Source of the DNA: Geothrix limicola
GTDB lineage: Bacteria; Acidobacteriota; Holophagae; Holophagales; Holophagaceae
Length of the DNA stretch: 64,000 nucleotides
Direction: 5' to 3'
NCBI RefSeq assembly: GCF_030268085.1
Contig: NZ_BSDE01000001.1
Span: forward strand, 62,001 to 126,000
How positions within the stretch are numbered: the stretch's first letter is position 1; every line of letters begins with the position of its first letter. Under the pieces are notes generated by a model. It had not been told where the DNA came from. It did not search any database and saw only the letters and a program-made list of their open reading frames with translations. Of the stretch, positions 15,872 through 24,859 are shown piece by piece. The translations under genes and the position numbers were made by a program.

Positions 15872-16840
15872 CTATACGGAGATCAGGGCCTGCAGTTCAG
15901 CCCAGACCTGGTCGGGACGGATCTCCACAAGGCAGGGGTGGCCCGGCGTGAAGCAGTCCCGCTTGAAGCAGGGTGCGCACGGGACGCCTTCCTTGCGGAG
16001 CCCGCGGCTCTTGGGTCCCCACGGCGTGGACCCGCCGGGATCCGTGGCGCCGTAGAGGGCCAGGGCTGGCGCGCCACAGGCCGCTGCCAGGTGGCTGAGT
16101 CCCGAATCGTTGCCGAGCACCGCCGCCGCGCCGCGCATCCAGGCCGCGGCCTCCTTGAGGCTCGTCCTGCCGCAGAGGTTCAGTCCCTCCGTCCCGGCCA
16201 CGGCCGCGCAGGTGGCCGCCTCGTCCGGTGATCCCAGCACCGCCACGGCGAAGCCCTCGGCGCGGGCGCGCAGCAGCAGGGCGCGGAAGTGCTCCACGGG
16301 CCAGGCCTTCGACGGCCAGGTGGAGCCGGGCATGAGGCAGAGGTAGCGTTCCGCGGGCCGGTCGATGGGGACGGCCGGATCGAAATCCGCGAAGGGCATG
16401 GGTGGCAGATCCGGCCAGCGGCGCGCCAGCACCGCATGGTAGCGGAGGAGGAAGGGGCCTTCGGCCTCCCAGAAGGGGCCGCTGTGGGTGTTGAAGAAGC
16501 CCGCCAGGCTTTCATCCACGCCGATGCGCTCGGGCACCCGGGCCAGCCAGGCCGCCAGGGCGGGGCGCAGAGACTTGGGAAAGTGGATGCTGCGAGCCGC
16601 CTGGTGGTGTCGCAGGATGCGGGCCATGGCGAAGGGACTGGGCTTGCCGTCGTCCGGCAGCACCGCGTCGCAGAACCAGGTGCCCTCCACCAGGCCCACC
16701 GTGGTCTTGGGGCCCCACACGACGAGCGGGCCGACGCCGATTTCGCGCAGCAGGCGCAGGATGGGCAGCTGCATGGCGGCGTCGCCCACGAAGCGCGGGA
16801 AGCGTACCCAAGTTGCGTGGGCGGGGATCACGGCACTCAT
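15872..16840 (-). CDS. Glycosyltransferase family 9 (heptosyltransferase-like)
   Basis: A 322-residue GT-B enzyme of the ADP-heptose:LPS heptosyltransferase family. The N-terminal acceptor domain starts with RFPRFVGDAAMQLPILRLLRE, the equivalent of the family motif (V/I)R....GD......L. The nucleotide-sugar domain has MPGSTWPSKAWPVEHF and GNDSGLSHLAAACGAPALALYGATDP. It ends with CxxC-containing text (GVPCAPCFKRDCFTPGHPC) seen in many WaaF-type proteins. The start overlaps the stop of the other GT9 gene by four bases (ATGA). It probably adds heptose to the LPS core. Confidence 0.9.
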   Translation of the reverse strand: MSAVIPAHATWVRFPRFVGDAAMQLPILRLLREIGVGPLVVWGPKTTVGLVEGTWFCDAVLPDDGKPSPFAMARILRHHQAARSIHFPKSLRPALAAWLARVPERIGVDESLAGFFNTHSGPFWEAEGPFLLRYHAVLARRWPDLPPMPFADFDPAVPIDRPAERYLCLMPGSTWPSKAWPVEHFRALLLRARAEGFAVAVLGSPDEAATCAAVAGTEGLNLCGRTSLKEAAAWMRGAAAVLGNDSGLSHLAAACGAPALALYGATDPGGSTPWGPKSRGLRKEGVPCAPCFKRDCFTPGHPCLVEIRPDQVWAELQALISV

Positions 16841-17820
16841 GCGCGTCCGCCCTCGCGTAGGCGCAGCGACCTTTCCAGGTGCGGCAGCAGAATCCCGGGA
16901 TCGAGCCGGTCCATGCCGCCGGACAGATCCGCCTCGGGGCCGGGGTACTGCACCACCTGAACCTTGGTGCCCAAGGGCGCCCAGCGATCCGGGCTGTGGT
17001 TGGGGCGCAGGCCCATCAGGCAGAGCACCGGCAGGTCCAGGGCCGCGGCCATGTGGGCGGGGCCGGAGGAGGGGCTGAGGATCGCGTCACAGGCGGCCAT
17101 GCGCGCCATGAGCCCGCGCAGGTCCGTGGGGGCGAGTTCGGAGGCCTCGGGGGGGCCGAGGAGGACGGGGGCCCAGCCGGCTTCCCTGAAGAGGGGCAGG
17201 GCCTTGGCCCACCAGTCCTGGCTGGGATGGGCGCCGGCCCCGGAGCCGCGGAAGAAGACGCCCAGGCGCGGACGGCCGAAAGCCTGCAGGTCCCGCTCGC
17301 CCTGGGCCCGCTCGGCCTCGCTCAGGTAGAGTCGCGGCGGGGTGGGGGCGCCGCCATCCAGGCCCCAGGGGCCGAGGAAATCCATCACGTTCATGGCTTC
17401 GTGGCGCCCGCTTCCATAGCGGCCCTTCCAGAGGAGATCCGTGGCGCCGAGGATCTGGGGCAGCTTGCGCGCCCGGGCCACGCGCACGGGTACCGCGGCC
17501 CGCTTGGCGGCCCGGATGACCTCCACGTCCCGGTGCCCCAGGTTGAGCACGGCCTGGGGCTTCAGCTGCGCGAAGAAGGCCTCCAGATCCTGGCCCTCCG
17601 TTCTTGCGTGCACACCCGCGACATCGGGATGCCCCGCGAGCAGGGGCGCCGAATAGGGCCGGACGAGCCAGTGGATTTCGAGCCCGGGAAACCGCGACAG
17701 AAGCCGCTGCTGGACGGGCAGGGACACCATCAGATCGCCCAGGGCATCCGTCCGGGCGAGCAGCACCCGCTCGCGCCCTTCGAAGCCGAGGTTGCGTCGC
17801 GCGGAGAAGAGGTGCTTCAC
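16837..17820 (-). CDS. Glycosyltransferase family 9 (second heptosyltransferase-like)
   Basis: A 327-residue GT9 protein with ERVLLARTDALGDLMVSLPVQQRLLSRFP at the N-terminus and SPSSGPAHMAAALDLPVLCLMGLRPNHSPDRWAPLG near the C-terminus, the acceptor and nucleotide-sugar motifs of heptosyltransferases. It differs from its neighbour, so the pair could be the WaaC- and WaaF-like enzymes of inner-core assembly, though the order cannot be assigned from sequence alone. It is the first gene of this coupled pair and is divergent from the PilR-like gene. Confidence 0.88.
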   Translation of the reverse strand: MKHLFSARRNLGFEGRERVLLARTDALGDLMVSLPVQQRLLSRFPGLEIHWLVRPYSAPLLAGHPDVAGVHARTEGQDLEAFFAQLKPQAVLNLGHRDVEVIRAAKRAAVPVRVARARKLPQILGATDLLWKGRYGSGRHEAMNVMDFLGPWGLDGGAPTPPRLYLSEAERAQGERDLQAFGRPRLGVFFRGSGAGAHPSQDWWAKALPLFREAGWAPVLLGPPEASELAPTDLRGLMARMAACDAILSPSSGPAHMAAALDLPVLCLMGLRPNHSPDRWAPLGTKVQVVQYPGPEADLSGGMDRLDPGILLPHLERSLRLREGGRA

Positions 17821-17899
17821 GGGACTCCAGGAAAGGGTTCAGGATAGGATGACTGACCCAGCACGTCACAAACCTCGGGCGTCACACTCACAGGTTGCC

Positions 17900-19348
17900 A
17901 TGTCCCTTGCCTCGACCCAACGGATCCTGCTGGTGGAGGACGAACCCGGCCTCCGGGAGGTCCTGACCCTGGCCCTGGAGGGGGCGGGCTTCAAGTGCGA
18001 GGCGGTCTCGGGCATCGAAGAGGCCCAGCAGTCCCTGCGGGAGACGACCTTCGACGGCGTGCTGTCGGACCTGAAGCTCAAGGATGGCTCGGGCATCGAG
18101 CTGCTGGGCTGGATGAAGGAGCAGGGCCTGGAGACGCCCGTCGTCATCATGACGGCCTACGCCACCACGGAAACCACCGTGCAGGCGCTCAACCAGGGCG
18201 CCGTGGACTTCATCACCAAGCCCTTCAAGCACGAGGATCTCATCGCCACGCTCAAGGGGCTGCTGGCCTCCGCCGAGCCCGAGGCACCGCCGCCCTCGGA
18301 CCTGGGCGAACTGGTGGGCGTGGGCCCCATGATGCGCAAGATCAACGCGCTCATCGGCAAGGTTTCCCGGGCCGACACGACGGTGCTGCTCACGGGCGAA
18401 AGCGGCACGGGCAAGGAAGTGGTGGCGCGCCTCATCCACCGCTACTCGGACCGCGCCAAGGGCCCCTTCGTGGCCGTGAACTGCGGTGCCCTGCCCGAGG
18501 CCCTGCTGGAAAGCGAATTGTTCGGCTTCGAGAAGGGCGCCTTCACCGGCGCCACGGCCCTGAAGCGGGGACTCTTCGAAGAGGCCGGCGGCGGCATCCT
18601 CTTCCTCGACGAGATCGGCGAAATGCCCCTCTCCCTGCAGGTGAAGCTGCTGCGCGTGCTGCAGGAGCGCCGGGTGCGGCGCCTGGGGGCCACGGAGGAA
18701 AAGCCCGTGGATGTCCGCGTCATCGCGGCCACCAACCGGGACCTGCGGGCCCGGGCCGAATCCGGCGCCTTCCGCGAGGACCTCTTCTACCGCCTCAACA
18801 TCCTGCAGATCGAGCTGCCCCCGCTCCGCGAACGTCCCGAGGACCTGCCGGTGCTGGCCGAGCACTTCATCCGCCGCTCCTGCCTGAAGCTGGGCAAGCC
18901 GCCCATGCAGCTTCATCCCGAGGCCATGTCCCAGCTGCTCTGCCACCGCTTCCCGGGCAACGTGCGGGAGCTGGAAAACCTCATGGAGCGCTGCGTGGCG
19001 CTCAACCCCGGCGGCCCCATCACCCGGGACCTGCTGCCCGAAGGCTTCGGACTGTCGAGTTCGGCCGAACCCGCGAACCGGCCGCTGATCATCCCCGCCG
19101 AAGGCTTCGATCTGGAGGCCTGGATCCAGGCCCTGAAGGGGCATTTCCTCCGCCGGGCCCTCGACGAGGTCGGGGGTGTCAAGACCAAGGCCGGGAAGCG
19201 GCTGGGCATGAGCTTCCGGGCCTACCGCTACTGGCTGGCGGAACTCGGCGGGGTGGAGGCCCTTCCGAAGGAATTCCCATGGCCCGCCGACTTCCCCGCG
19301 CCCATGGTGGACGATTCCGGGGGAACCGAAGGCTCCAAGGAGGCATGA
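17900..19348 (+). CDS. pilR: PilR-like NtrC-family response regulator (sigma-54 activator)
   Basis: A 482-residue activator with a receiver domain (phosphoacceptor Asp57 in VLSDLKL), an AAA+ domain with Walker A GESGTGKE, the sigma-54 contact loop GAFTGA (GFEKGAFTGATALKRG), Walker B GGGILFLDEIGE, arginine finger region and FPGNVRELENLMER, and a Fis-type DNA-binding domain. The C-terminal KTKAGKRLGMSFRAYRYWLAELG matches the PilR helix-turn-helix (normally KTAAAKLLGISFRALRYRLKKLG), and the next gene is a type IV pilin-like protein. The start at 17900 fits the receiver domain; an ATG at 17849 would add 17 residues. Confidence 0.88.
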   Translation: MSLASTQRILLVEDEPGLREVLTLALEGAGFKCEAVSGIEEAQQSLRETTFDGVLSDLKLKDGSGIELLGWMKEQGLETPVVIMTAYATTETTVQALNQGAVDFITKPFKHEDLIATLKGLLASAEPEAPPPSDLGELVGVGPMMRKINALIGKVSRADTTVLLTGESGTGKEVVARLIHRYSDRAKGPFVAVNCGALPEALLESELFGFEKGAFTGATALKRGLFEEAGGGILFLDEIGEMPLSLQVKLLRVLQERRVRRLGATEEKPVDVRVIAATNRDLRARAESGAFREDLFYRLNILQIELPPLRERPEDLPVLAEHFIRRSCLKLGKPPMQLHPEAMSQLLCHRFPGNVRELENLMERCVALNPGGPITRDLLPEGFGLSSSAEPANRPLIIPAEGFDLEAWIQALKGHFLRRALDEVGGVKTKAGKRLGMSFRAYRYWLAELGGVEALPKEFPWPADFPAPMVDDSGGTEGSKEA

Positions 19349-19437
19349 TGCCCATGAATGCTTGCTTTTCCGGCCATTCCTGGCACACTGAAACGCTCGG
19401 ATGCGACCCATCCGGCCCTTCCTACCGGACGCCTCCC

Positions 19438-19932
19438 ATGACCTCGAACCCGAACCAGGCCTCTCGCAAGAGCCGCGGCTTCTCGCTGCTGGAGCTCCTG
19501 GTGGCGATGATGATCATTTCCGTGCTGGCCACGCTCGGCTTCAGACAGTTCAAAAAGCAGTCAGCCCAGGCTCGGCATATTAAGGCCGTGAATGAAATCA
19601 CGATCGTGGGCGAAGGCCTGGATCAGTATTACCTGAAACACGGGCATTTCCCTGATTTTGGTAGCTTTGACGCCATGGTGGACAGCAATTCACCCCTGGC
19701 AAAGGAAAGCCTCATCAAATTGGGGATGTCAGCTGTGGACCCCTTCGGTCAGCCCTATGAGGGTAAGTCCAACAAAGCTACGTATGAACTCAAGTGCCTC
19801 GGTGACCCGAATGACCAGGAAGAACATGGCCTCATTGTCCGGACACCCGGGCAGATGACCACTGGTACCCCGGCTAATTCTTCGGAAGCCGCCCCCAAGG
19901 GCGAAGCACCTGACGCCGGAGCCAAGAAGTGA
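19438..19932 (+). CDS. Type IV pilin/GspG-like prepilin
   Basis: A 164-residue prepilin. A 14-residue leader with basic residues ends in Gly, followed by FSLLELLVAMMIISVLATLG, so a prepilin peptidase would cut between Gly14 and Phe15; Glu5 of the mature protein is present. The globular part contains GLDQYYLKHGHFPDF and MSAVDPFGQPYEG, which resembles the DPWGxPY signature of the major pseudopilin GspG. The C-terminus is a low-complexity Ala/Pro/Lys/Glu tail. Codon choice in the middle of the gene is clearly less G+C-rich than in its neighbours. It sits 90 bases after a PilR-like regulator; no assembly ATPase or secretin gene is nearby. Its last four bases overlap the next gene. Confidence 0.88.
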   Translation: MTSNPNQASRKSRGFSLLELLVAMMIISVLATLGFRQFKKQSAQARHIKAVNEITIVGEGLDQYYLKHGHFPDFGSFDAMVDSNSPLAKESLIKLGMSAVDPFGQPYEGKSNKATYELKCLGDPNDQEEHGLIVRTPGQMTTGTPANSSEAAPKGEAPDAGAKK

Positions 19933-20462
19933 TCAACCTCTACAACCTGCCCCCCGAGGGCCTTCGCCTGAACGGCACCACGGAGCGCCTGGAGCTCGAA
20001 GGGGACGTGTCCCTGCGCGACCTCAGCTGGTCGGTCTTCGCGCTGGCCTCGGACGGCGATGTGTTCCTCGAGGTGAAGGGCCAGGCCCTGTGGCAGGGCG
20101 CCTGCAGCCGCTGCCTGGCGCCGCTGGACCGGCCCCTGGCCGTCGAAAGCCAGTTTCTCGGCAGCAAGGACGCGGATCTGGTGGGCCGGGGTTCACACAC
20201 CCTGGGCTCCCAGGATCTAGACGTGGTCTTCCTGCCGGAGGACACCCTGGACGAGGCCGAACTGGTGCGCGAGCAGTTCGAGCTCCAGGCCCCCATGCAT
20301 CCCCTCTGCACCGAGGACTGCAAGGGGCTTTGTCCCAACTGCGGCAAGAACTGGAACAAGGGCCTCTGCCACTGCCGCCCTGAAGCCGAAAAGGAACCTT
20401 CGGCCCTGAACCGGGCCCTCACCAAGGCTCTGGCGGGAATCAAGCTGGACCCGGAATCCTGA
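19929..20462 (+). CDS. yceD: YceD/DUF177 family protein
   Basis: A 177-residue protein with the DUF177 core: SRCLAPLDRPL (the conserved C-x2-C is SRC only here), then a later CTEDCKGLCPNCGKNWNKGLCHC zinc-ribbon-like block typical of non-enteric members. YceD is linked to 23S rRNA accumulation and is almost always encoded directly before rpmF, as here. The GTG start overlaps the pilin stop (GTGA), and rpmF begins 52 bases downstream. Confidence 0.9.
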   Translation: MINLYNLPPEGLRLNGTTERLELEGDVSLRDLSWSVFALASDGDVFLEVKGQALWQGACSRCLAPLDRPLAVESQFLGSKDADLVGRGSHTLGSQDLDVVFLPEDTLDEAELVREQFELQAPMHPLCTEDCKGLCPNCGKNWNKGLCHCRPEAEKEPSALNRALTKALAGIKLDPES

Positions 20463-20514
20463 AACCTTTAACCTGGAACATTGCGTTCTATCGTTCTACT
20501 CCTAGGAGCAAGCC

Positions 20515-20700
20515 ATGCCGAATCCCAAGCGCCGCCATTCCAAGGCCCGCCGCGACCGCCGGCGCACCCATGACGCGCTGGAAGTCATGAGCGCCAGCAC
20601 CTGCCCCAACTGCCAGACCCCCAAGCTGCCCCACCGCGTGTGCCCCAGCTGCGGCTTCTACCGCGGCAAGCTGGCCGTCCGCATCGCCGAGTCGGTCTAA
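20515..20700 (+). CDS. rpmF: 50S ribosomal protein L32 (zinc form)
   Basis: A 61-residue ribosomal protein beginning MPNPKRRHSKARRDRRRTHD, the L32 signature. The C-terminal part has two CxxC pairs (CPNC and CPSC) and so is the zinc-binding form. CTCCTAGGAGCAAGCC provides a good ribosome site. The order yceD-rpmF-plsX-fabD is the standard ribosome/fatty acid cluster. Confidence 0.97.
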   Translation: MPNPKRRHSKARRDRRRTHDALEVMSASTCPNCQTPKLPHRVCPSCGFYRGKLAVRIAESV

Positions 20701-20710
20701 GGGCCGGCCC

Positions 20711-21736
20711 TTGGACGGCCATCGCATCGCATTGGACGTCATGGGGGGCGACTACGCTCCCCATGCCACCTTGCAAGGCGCCCGGGAGGCCCTCGAGGCC
20801 TGGCCGGGGCTCCGACTGTTCCTCGTCGGGGACCTGGCGCGGATCCATCCCGAGATGGAACGCCATGGCTTCACCCAGGAACTGCTGAACCGGGCCGAGC
20901 TCGTCCATGCCTCCCAGACCGTGGTCATGGAGGACAAGGCGACCTGCATCCTGAAGGAAAAGAAGGACAGCTCCATTCGCGTCGCCGCCCAGCTCGTTCG
21001 CGAGGGGCGGGCCCACGGCGTGGTGTCCATGGGGCACACGGGCGCCGCGATGGTGGCCTCCAGCCTCGTCATCGGCAAGCTCGAAGGCGTGGACCGGCCG
21101 GCCCTGGCCAGCGTCCTGCCCAACATGAAGGGCGGCCCCACGGTCCTGCTGGATGTGGGCGCCAACGTGGATTGCCGCGCCGAGCACATCGCCCAGTTCG
21201 CGGTGATGGGCTCGGTCTACGCGACGGAAGTGCTCGGCCTGGAGCGGCCCCGCGTGGGCATCCTCAGCGTGGGCGAAGAGGACGGCAAGGGCACGGACGT
21301 GACCAAGGACGCCTCCGCCATGCTGCGCCAGATGGAGATCCGCTTCGAAGGCAACGCCGAGGGCCGCGACATCTGGAACGGCAACTTCGACGTCATCGCC
21401 TGCGACGGCTTCGTGGGCAACGTGGTGCTCAAATCCAGCGAGGCGCTCGCTGAAGGCATCCTCAACGGCCTGCGCGACAGCTTCATGGAAAGTGCCATCA
21501 CCAAGTTCGCCGGCCTCCTGGCCAAGCCCGCCATGAAGCGCTTCAAGAAGAAGCTCGACTACGCGGAATACGGCGGCGCGCCGCTGCTGGGCGTCAAGGG
21601 CGTGAGCATCATCGGCCACGGCCGCAGCGACGCCAAGGCCGTGCGCAACGCCATCCGTGCCGCCCTCCGGGCCGCGGAGCACCGCCTCCACGAGCGCATC
21701 CAGGAGCGCGTGGCGCTGCTGCTCCCGCAGGACTGA
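20711..21736 (+). CDS. plsX: Phosphate acyltransferase
   Basis: PlsX converts acyl-ACP to acyl-phosphate for phospholipid synthesis. The 341-residue sequence has IALDVMGGDYAPHATLQGA at the N-terminus and GVVSMGHTGAAMVASSLVIGKLEGVDRPALAS in the middle, followed by DVGANVDCRAEHIAQFAVMG and CDGFVGNVVLKSSE. The start is a TTG at 20711, ten bases after rpmF; there is no ATG before the conserved MGGD block, so the TTG is needed to include the first strand. Confidence 0.95.
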   Translation: MDGHRIALDVMGGDYAPHATLQGAREALEAWPGLRLFLVGDLARIHPEMERHGFTQELLNRAELVHASQTVVMEDKATCILKEKKDSSIRVAAQLVREGRAHGVVSMGHTGAAMVASSLVIGKLEGVDRPALASVLPNMKGGPTVLLDVGANVDCRAEHIAQFAVMGSVYATEVLGLERPRVGILSVGEEDGKGTDVTKDASAMLRQMEIRFEGNAEGRDIWNGNFDVIACDGFVGNVVLKSSEALAEGILNGLRDSFMESAITKFAGLLAKPAMKRFKKKLDYAEYGGAPLLGVKGVSIIGHGRSDAKAVRNAIRAALRAAEHRLHERIQERVALLLPQD

Positions 21737-21743
21737 ACAACCT

Positions 21744-21848
21744 ACCACGGAGGCACGGAGGGCACTGAGAAAGAAACACGGAGAAAAAGGCTGGTTCTAC
21801 CCCGAGCATTTCTCCGTGTTCCCTCCGTGATCTCCGTGTCTCCGTGGT
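21744..21848. repeat. Palindromic intergenic repeat, CACGGAG type (copy 2)
   Basis: ACCACGGAGGCACGGAG (21744-21760) pairs with TCTCCGTGTCTCCGTGGT (21831-21848). The arms match those of the element at 12591-12691 while the middle differs. It fills the space between plsX and fabD, so any transcript across this pair would form a large hairpin just upstream of the fabD ribosome site. Confidence 0.85.
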
Positions 21849-21867
21849 GAATCTTTTGGAGTCGTCG

Positions 21868-22806
21868 ATGAGCAAGGTCGCGTGGCTGTTTCCGGGTCAG
21901 GGTTCCCAGGCCGTGGGCATGGGGATGGCGCTCGCGGAATCTGAGGCGGCCGCCCGCGGCGTGCTCCAGGAGGCCGACGTGGCCCTGGGTTTCCCCCTTT
22001 CGAGGCTGATGGCCGAAGGCCCCGAAGAGACGCTGAAACTCACCGAGCACACCCAGCCCGCCATCCTCACCCACAGCACCATGGTGGTGAAGGCCTGGGG
22101 CGCGAAGCTGCCCAAGCCCGACTTCGCCGCGGGCCACTCCCTGGGCGAGTACAGCGCCCTGGTGGCCATGGGTGCGCTGGATTTCGGGGATGCGGTGCGC
22201 ACGGTGCGCGAACGCGGCCGGGCCATGCAGGTGGCCGTGCCCGTGGGCGTGGGCGCCATGGCGGCCCTGCTGGGCATGAGCCTGGCCGATGTGGAGGCGA
22301 GCTGCGCCGAGGCCGCCGCCTCGACGGGTAAGATCGTCGTGCCTGCCAACTTCAACGGGCCTGGCCAGATCGTCATCGCGGGCCATACCGAAGCGGTGGA
22401 AGCGGCCCTGGAAGCCGCCAAGGCCCGGGGTGGACGCAAGGCCATGAAGCTGCCCGTGAGCGCGCCCTTCCATTCCCCGCTCATGGAACCCGCCAAGGCG
22501 CACATGGAACCGATCCTTAAAACCCTCACTTTCAAGGCGCCCATCTGCCCCCTCGTCAACAACGTGGATGCGGCTCTGGCCTCTGAGCCCGAGGCGCTGC
22601 GGGACGGTCTCATCCGCCAGATCCCGGGGGCCGTACGCTGGCAGGCGACGTTGGACCTGCTGCTGGATCAGGGCGTCACGACCTTCCTCGAACTGGGTCC
22701 AGGCAAGGTGCTGGCGGGCCTCGTGAAACGCCAGGCCAAGGAGCGCGGCCTGGAAGTTTCGGCCCTGAGTCTGGGGACACCGGAAGATCTCGCGCAGCTG
22801 GGTTAA
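21868..22806 (+). CDS. fabD: Malonyl-CoA:ACP transacylase
   Basis: FabD loads malonyl groups on acyl carrier protein. It is 312 residues long with FPGQGSQAVGMG at the N-terminus, the nucleophile Ser91 in GHSLGEYSALVA, a catalytic His in PVSAPFHSPLM, and the C-terminal FLELGPGKVLAGLVKR. The ATG at 21868 has GGAG seven bases upstream; an upstream in-frame GTG lies in the repeat and is not used. It follows plsX in the fatty acid cluster, but fabH, fabG and acpP are not adjacent here. Confidence 0.96.
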   Translation: MSKVAWLFPGQGSQAVGMGMALAESEAAARGVLQEADVALGFPLSRLMAEGPEETLKLTEHTQPAILTHSTMVVKAWGAKLPKPDFAAGHSLGEYSALVAMGALDFGDAVRTVRERGRAMQVAVPVGVGAMAALLGMSLADVEASCAEAAASTGKIVVPANFNGPGQIVIAGHTEAVEAALEAAKARGGRKAMKLPVSAPFHSPLMEPAKAHMEPILKTLTFKAPICPLVNNVDAALASEPEALRDGLIRQIPGAVRWQATLDLLLDQGVTTFLELGPGKVLAGLVKRQAKERGLEVSALSLGTPEDLAQLG

Positions 22807-22812
22807 TCTTCA

Positions 22813-22857
22813 CGAGGGGGACCGCCCGCTCGCTGGGCTCGCTCTGCGTCCCCCTCG
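22813..22857 (+). other. Stem-loop downstream of fabD
   Basis: CGAGGGGGAC and GTCCCCCTCG form a perfect ten-base-pair stem around a 25-base loop, starting seven bases after the fabD stop. There is no T tract. It may act as a 3' stability element or a weak terminator. Confidence 0.6.
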
Positions 22858-22866
22858 ATCTCCCCA

Positions 22867-22897
22867 CAGGCGATCCAGGCAGAGCCCGGATCGCCTG
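22867..22897 (+). terminator. Probable terminator-like hairpin before korA
   Basis: CAGGCGATCC and GGATCGCCTG form a perfect ten-base-pair stem with an 11-base loop. It is followed by TCTGG, so it lacks a full T tract. With the hairpin just upstream it separates the fatty acid cluster from korAB. The remaining leader before korA (to 23060) shows no other clear element. Confidence 0.5.
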
Positions 22898-23060
22898 TCT
22901 GGCAGCCACTGGGGCCCTTTCCTTCCGGGAAGGTGTGATGAAAAGCAAGGGCCTTCGGGGCTAGGGTGGAGAGAACGCCACGATCATGATTTTCGTGTGC
23001 GGGACGTTGGGCTGCGAACAGCTGTCTGGCCATCCCCATCCACTCCCGCCGGAGGTGCCC

Positions 23061-24851
23061 ATGCGCAAGGATCTTGTCTTCGGAATGGCTGGTTCGGGAG
23101 GAGATGGCATCGTCTCCGCCGGTGATTCGCTGCTCCAGGCCGCGGCGGCTGAGGGCTACCACGGCGTCATGACCAAGAGCTTCGGATCCCAGATCCGCGG
23201 CGGCGAATCCTCCTGCCGCGTGCGCATCAGCACCGATCCCATCCTCAACCCCGGCGGCAATCTGGACGTGGCCGTGGCCCTGAACTGGGAGGACTTTCTC
23301 AAGTTCGGCGCCGAGCTGCCCGTCAGCGGCAACACCGTGGTGATCTACGAGGCCGCCACGAACATCCCCGTGGATCAGATCCCCCTCGTCGGCGTCACGC
23401 CCCTGCAGGTGATCGCCGTGCCCATCGCCGAGATGGCCAAGAGCACCGCGGGCACCGAGCGTGCGAAGAACACGGTCGTGCTGGGCCTCATCGCGGGCTG
23501 GTTCGGCATCGGCGCCGTGGCCGTGATGAAGGGCATCCGGAAGAAGCTGGCCAAGAAGGGCGAGGAGCTGGTCGAAGCCAACCAGCGCGCCTTCGACGCG
23601 GGCCGGGCCTTCGCCATGGAGCACCCGCTCAAGGTGAGCATGAACGTCGTCGCCTCCGAGACCAAGGGCGCGGTCAAGCTCATCACCGACGGCAATGACA
23701 TGTGCGGCGCGGCGGCGATCTTTGCGGGCTGCCAGTTCTTCGGCGGCTATCCGATCACGCCTTCGACTGAGATCATGCAGTTCTTCACGGACCACGTCTG
23801 GAAGTATGGCGGTGCCGTCCTGCAGGCCGAGGATGAGATCGCCGGCATCGGCGCGGCCGTGGGCGCCTCCTTCGCGGGCAAGAAGGCCATGACCGCCACC
23901 AGTGGTCCCGGCCTTTCGCTCAAGTCCGAGATGATGGGCCTGGCGAGCATCGCCGAATTGCCCCTCGTGATCGTGGACGTGCAGCGCGGCGGCCCTTCCA
24001 CGGGCCTGCCCACCAAGACCGAGCAGTCCGACCTCTTCGCCGCGGCCTTCTCGGCCCACGGCGACGTGATCCGACCCGTGCTGGCGCCCACCTCGGTGGC
24101 CGACACCTTCCGCATCACCCTCGAGGCCTTCAACATCGCCGAGTACTACCAGACACCGGTGATCGTGCTGTCGGACCAGGAGATCGCCTCCCGCAAGGAG
24201 ACGCTGGATCCCATCGACACCACCCAGTTCAAGATCCTCAACCGCGTCCGTCCCACCGGCGCGGACCTGCAGGACTACAAGCGCTTCAAGCAGACGGAAA
24301 ACCACATCAGCCCCATCAGCCATCCCGGCATGCTCGGGGGCACCTACCTGGCCTCGGGCATCGAGCACGTGGAATCCGGCGCGCCCACCAACAGCGGCTC
24401 CGTGCACCAGCGCATGAACGACAAGCGCACGAAGAAATTCGATCCGCTGAAGGATCGCAAGGATCTGTTCACGGTCTACGGCAACCCCGATGCGCCCATC
24501 GCCATGGTGGCCTGGGGCAGCGTGGCGGGCGTGTGCCGCGAAGCCCTCGACATGGCTCTGGCCGAGGGGCTGAACGTCAAACTCCTCGTGCCCTACCTGC
24601 TCTATCCCGTGGCCGAAGGCGTCTACAACGACTTCTTCGCCTCCGTGCAGAAGGGCCTGGTCATCGAGCAGACCCACCTGGCCCAGACCTTCAAGCTGCT
24701 CCGCATGCACATCGATCTGCCCAAGGGTCTGAAGTCCCTGGCCCGCAGCGGTGCGAACCCCTTCCTGCCCGGCGAGATCGTCGCGGCCCTCCACCATCTC
24801 CTCTCGGAGCTGCAGCGCAGCCACGAGGGCAAGCTTCAGCCCCAGGAGTGA
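23061..24851 (+). CDS. korA: 2-oxoacid:ferredoxin oxidoreductase, fused gamma-alpha subunit (KorA)
   Basis: A 596-residue subunit in which an N-terminal gamma domain (MAGSGGDGIVSAGDSLLQAAAAEG, TKSFGSQIRGGESSCRVRIS) is fused to the alpha pyrimidine-binding domain (GCQFFGGYPITPSTEIMQFF, QAEDEIAGIGAAVGASFAGKKAMTATSGPGLSLKSE). This is the layout of 2-oxoglutarate:ferredoxin oxidoreductases of the KorAB type, which make or use 2-oxoglutarate with ferredoxin in the TCA cycle or its reverse. The ATG at 23061 has GGAGGTG upstream. korB follows after eight bases. Confidence 0.94.
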   Translation: MRKDLVFGMAGSGGDGIVSAGDSLLQAAAAEGYHGVMTKSFGSQIRGGESSCRVRISTDPILNPGGNLDVAVALNWEDFLKFGAELPVSGNTVVIYEAATNIPVDQIPLVGVTPLQVIAVPIAEMAKSTAGTERAKNTVVLGLIAGWFGIGAVAVMKGIRKKLAKKGEELVEANQRAFDAGRAFAMEHPLKVSMNVVASETKGAVKLITDGNDMCGAAAIFAGCQFFGGYPITPSTEIMQFFTDHVWKYGGAVLQAEDEIAGIGAAVGASFAGKKAMTATSGPGLSLKSEMMGLASIAELPLVIVDVQRGGPSTGLPTKTEQSDLFAAAFSAHGDVIRPVLAPTSVADTFRITLEAFNIAEYYQTPVIVLSDQEIASRKETLDPIDTTQFKILNRVRPTGADLQDYKRFKQTENHISPISHPGMLGGTYLASGIEHVESGAPTNSGSVHQRMNDKRTKKFDPLKDRKDLFTVYGNPDAPIAMVAWGSVAGVCREALDMALAEGLNVKLLVPYLLYPVAEGVYNDFFASVQKGLVIEQTHLAQTFKLLRMHIDLPKGLKSLARSGANPFLPGEIVAALHHLLSELQRSHEGKLQPQE

Positions 24852-24859
24852 GGTCGACC

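Noticed and set aside
19381-19397. Sigma-54 promoter before the pilin gene (TGGCAC followed by ...ACGCT).
   Set aside because: The -24 element is perfect, but the -12 element lacks TTGC and the spacing is one base too long. It is not a credible match despite the PilR context.
22986-23060. An N-terminal extension of KorA starting at 22986.
   Set aside because: The extra 25 residues have no family match and the ATG at 23061 has a good GGAGGTG site.
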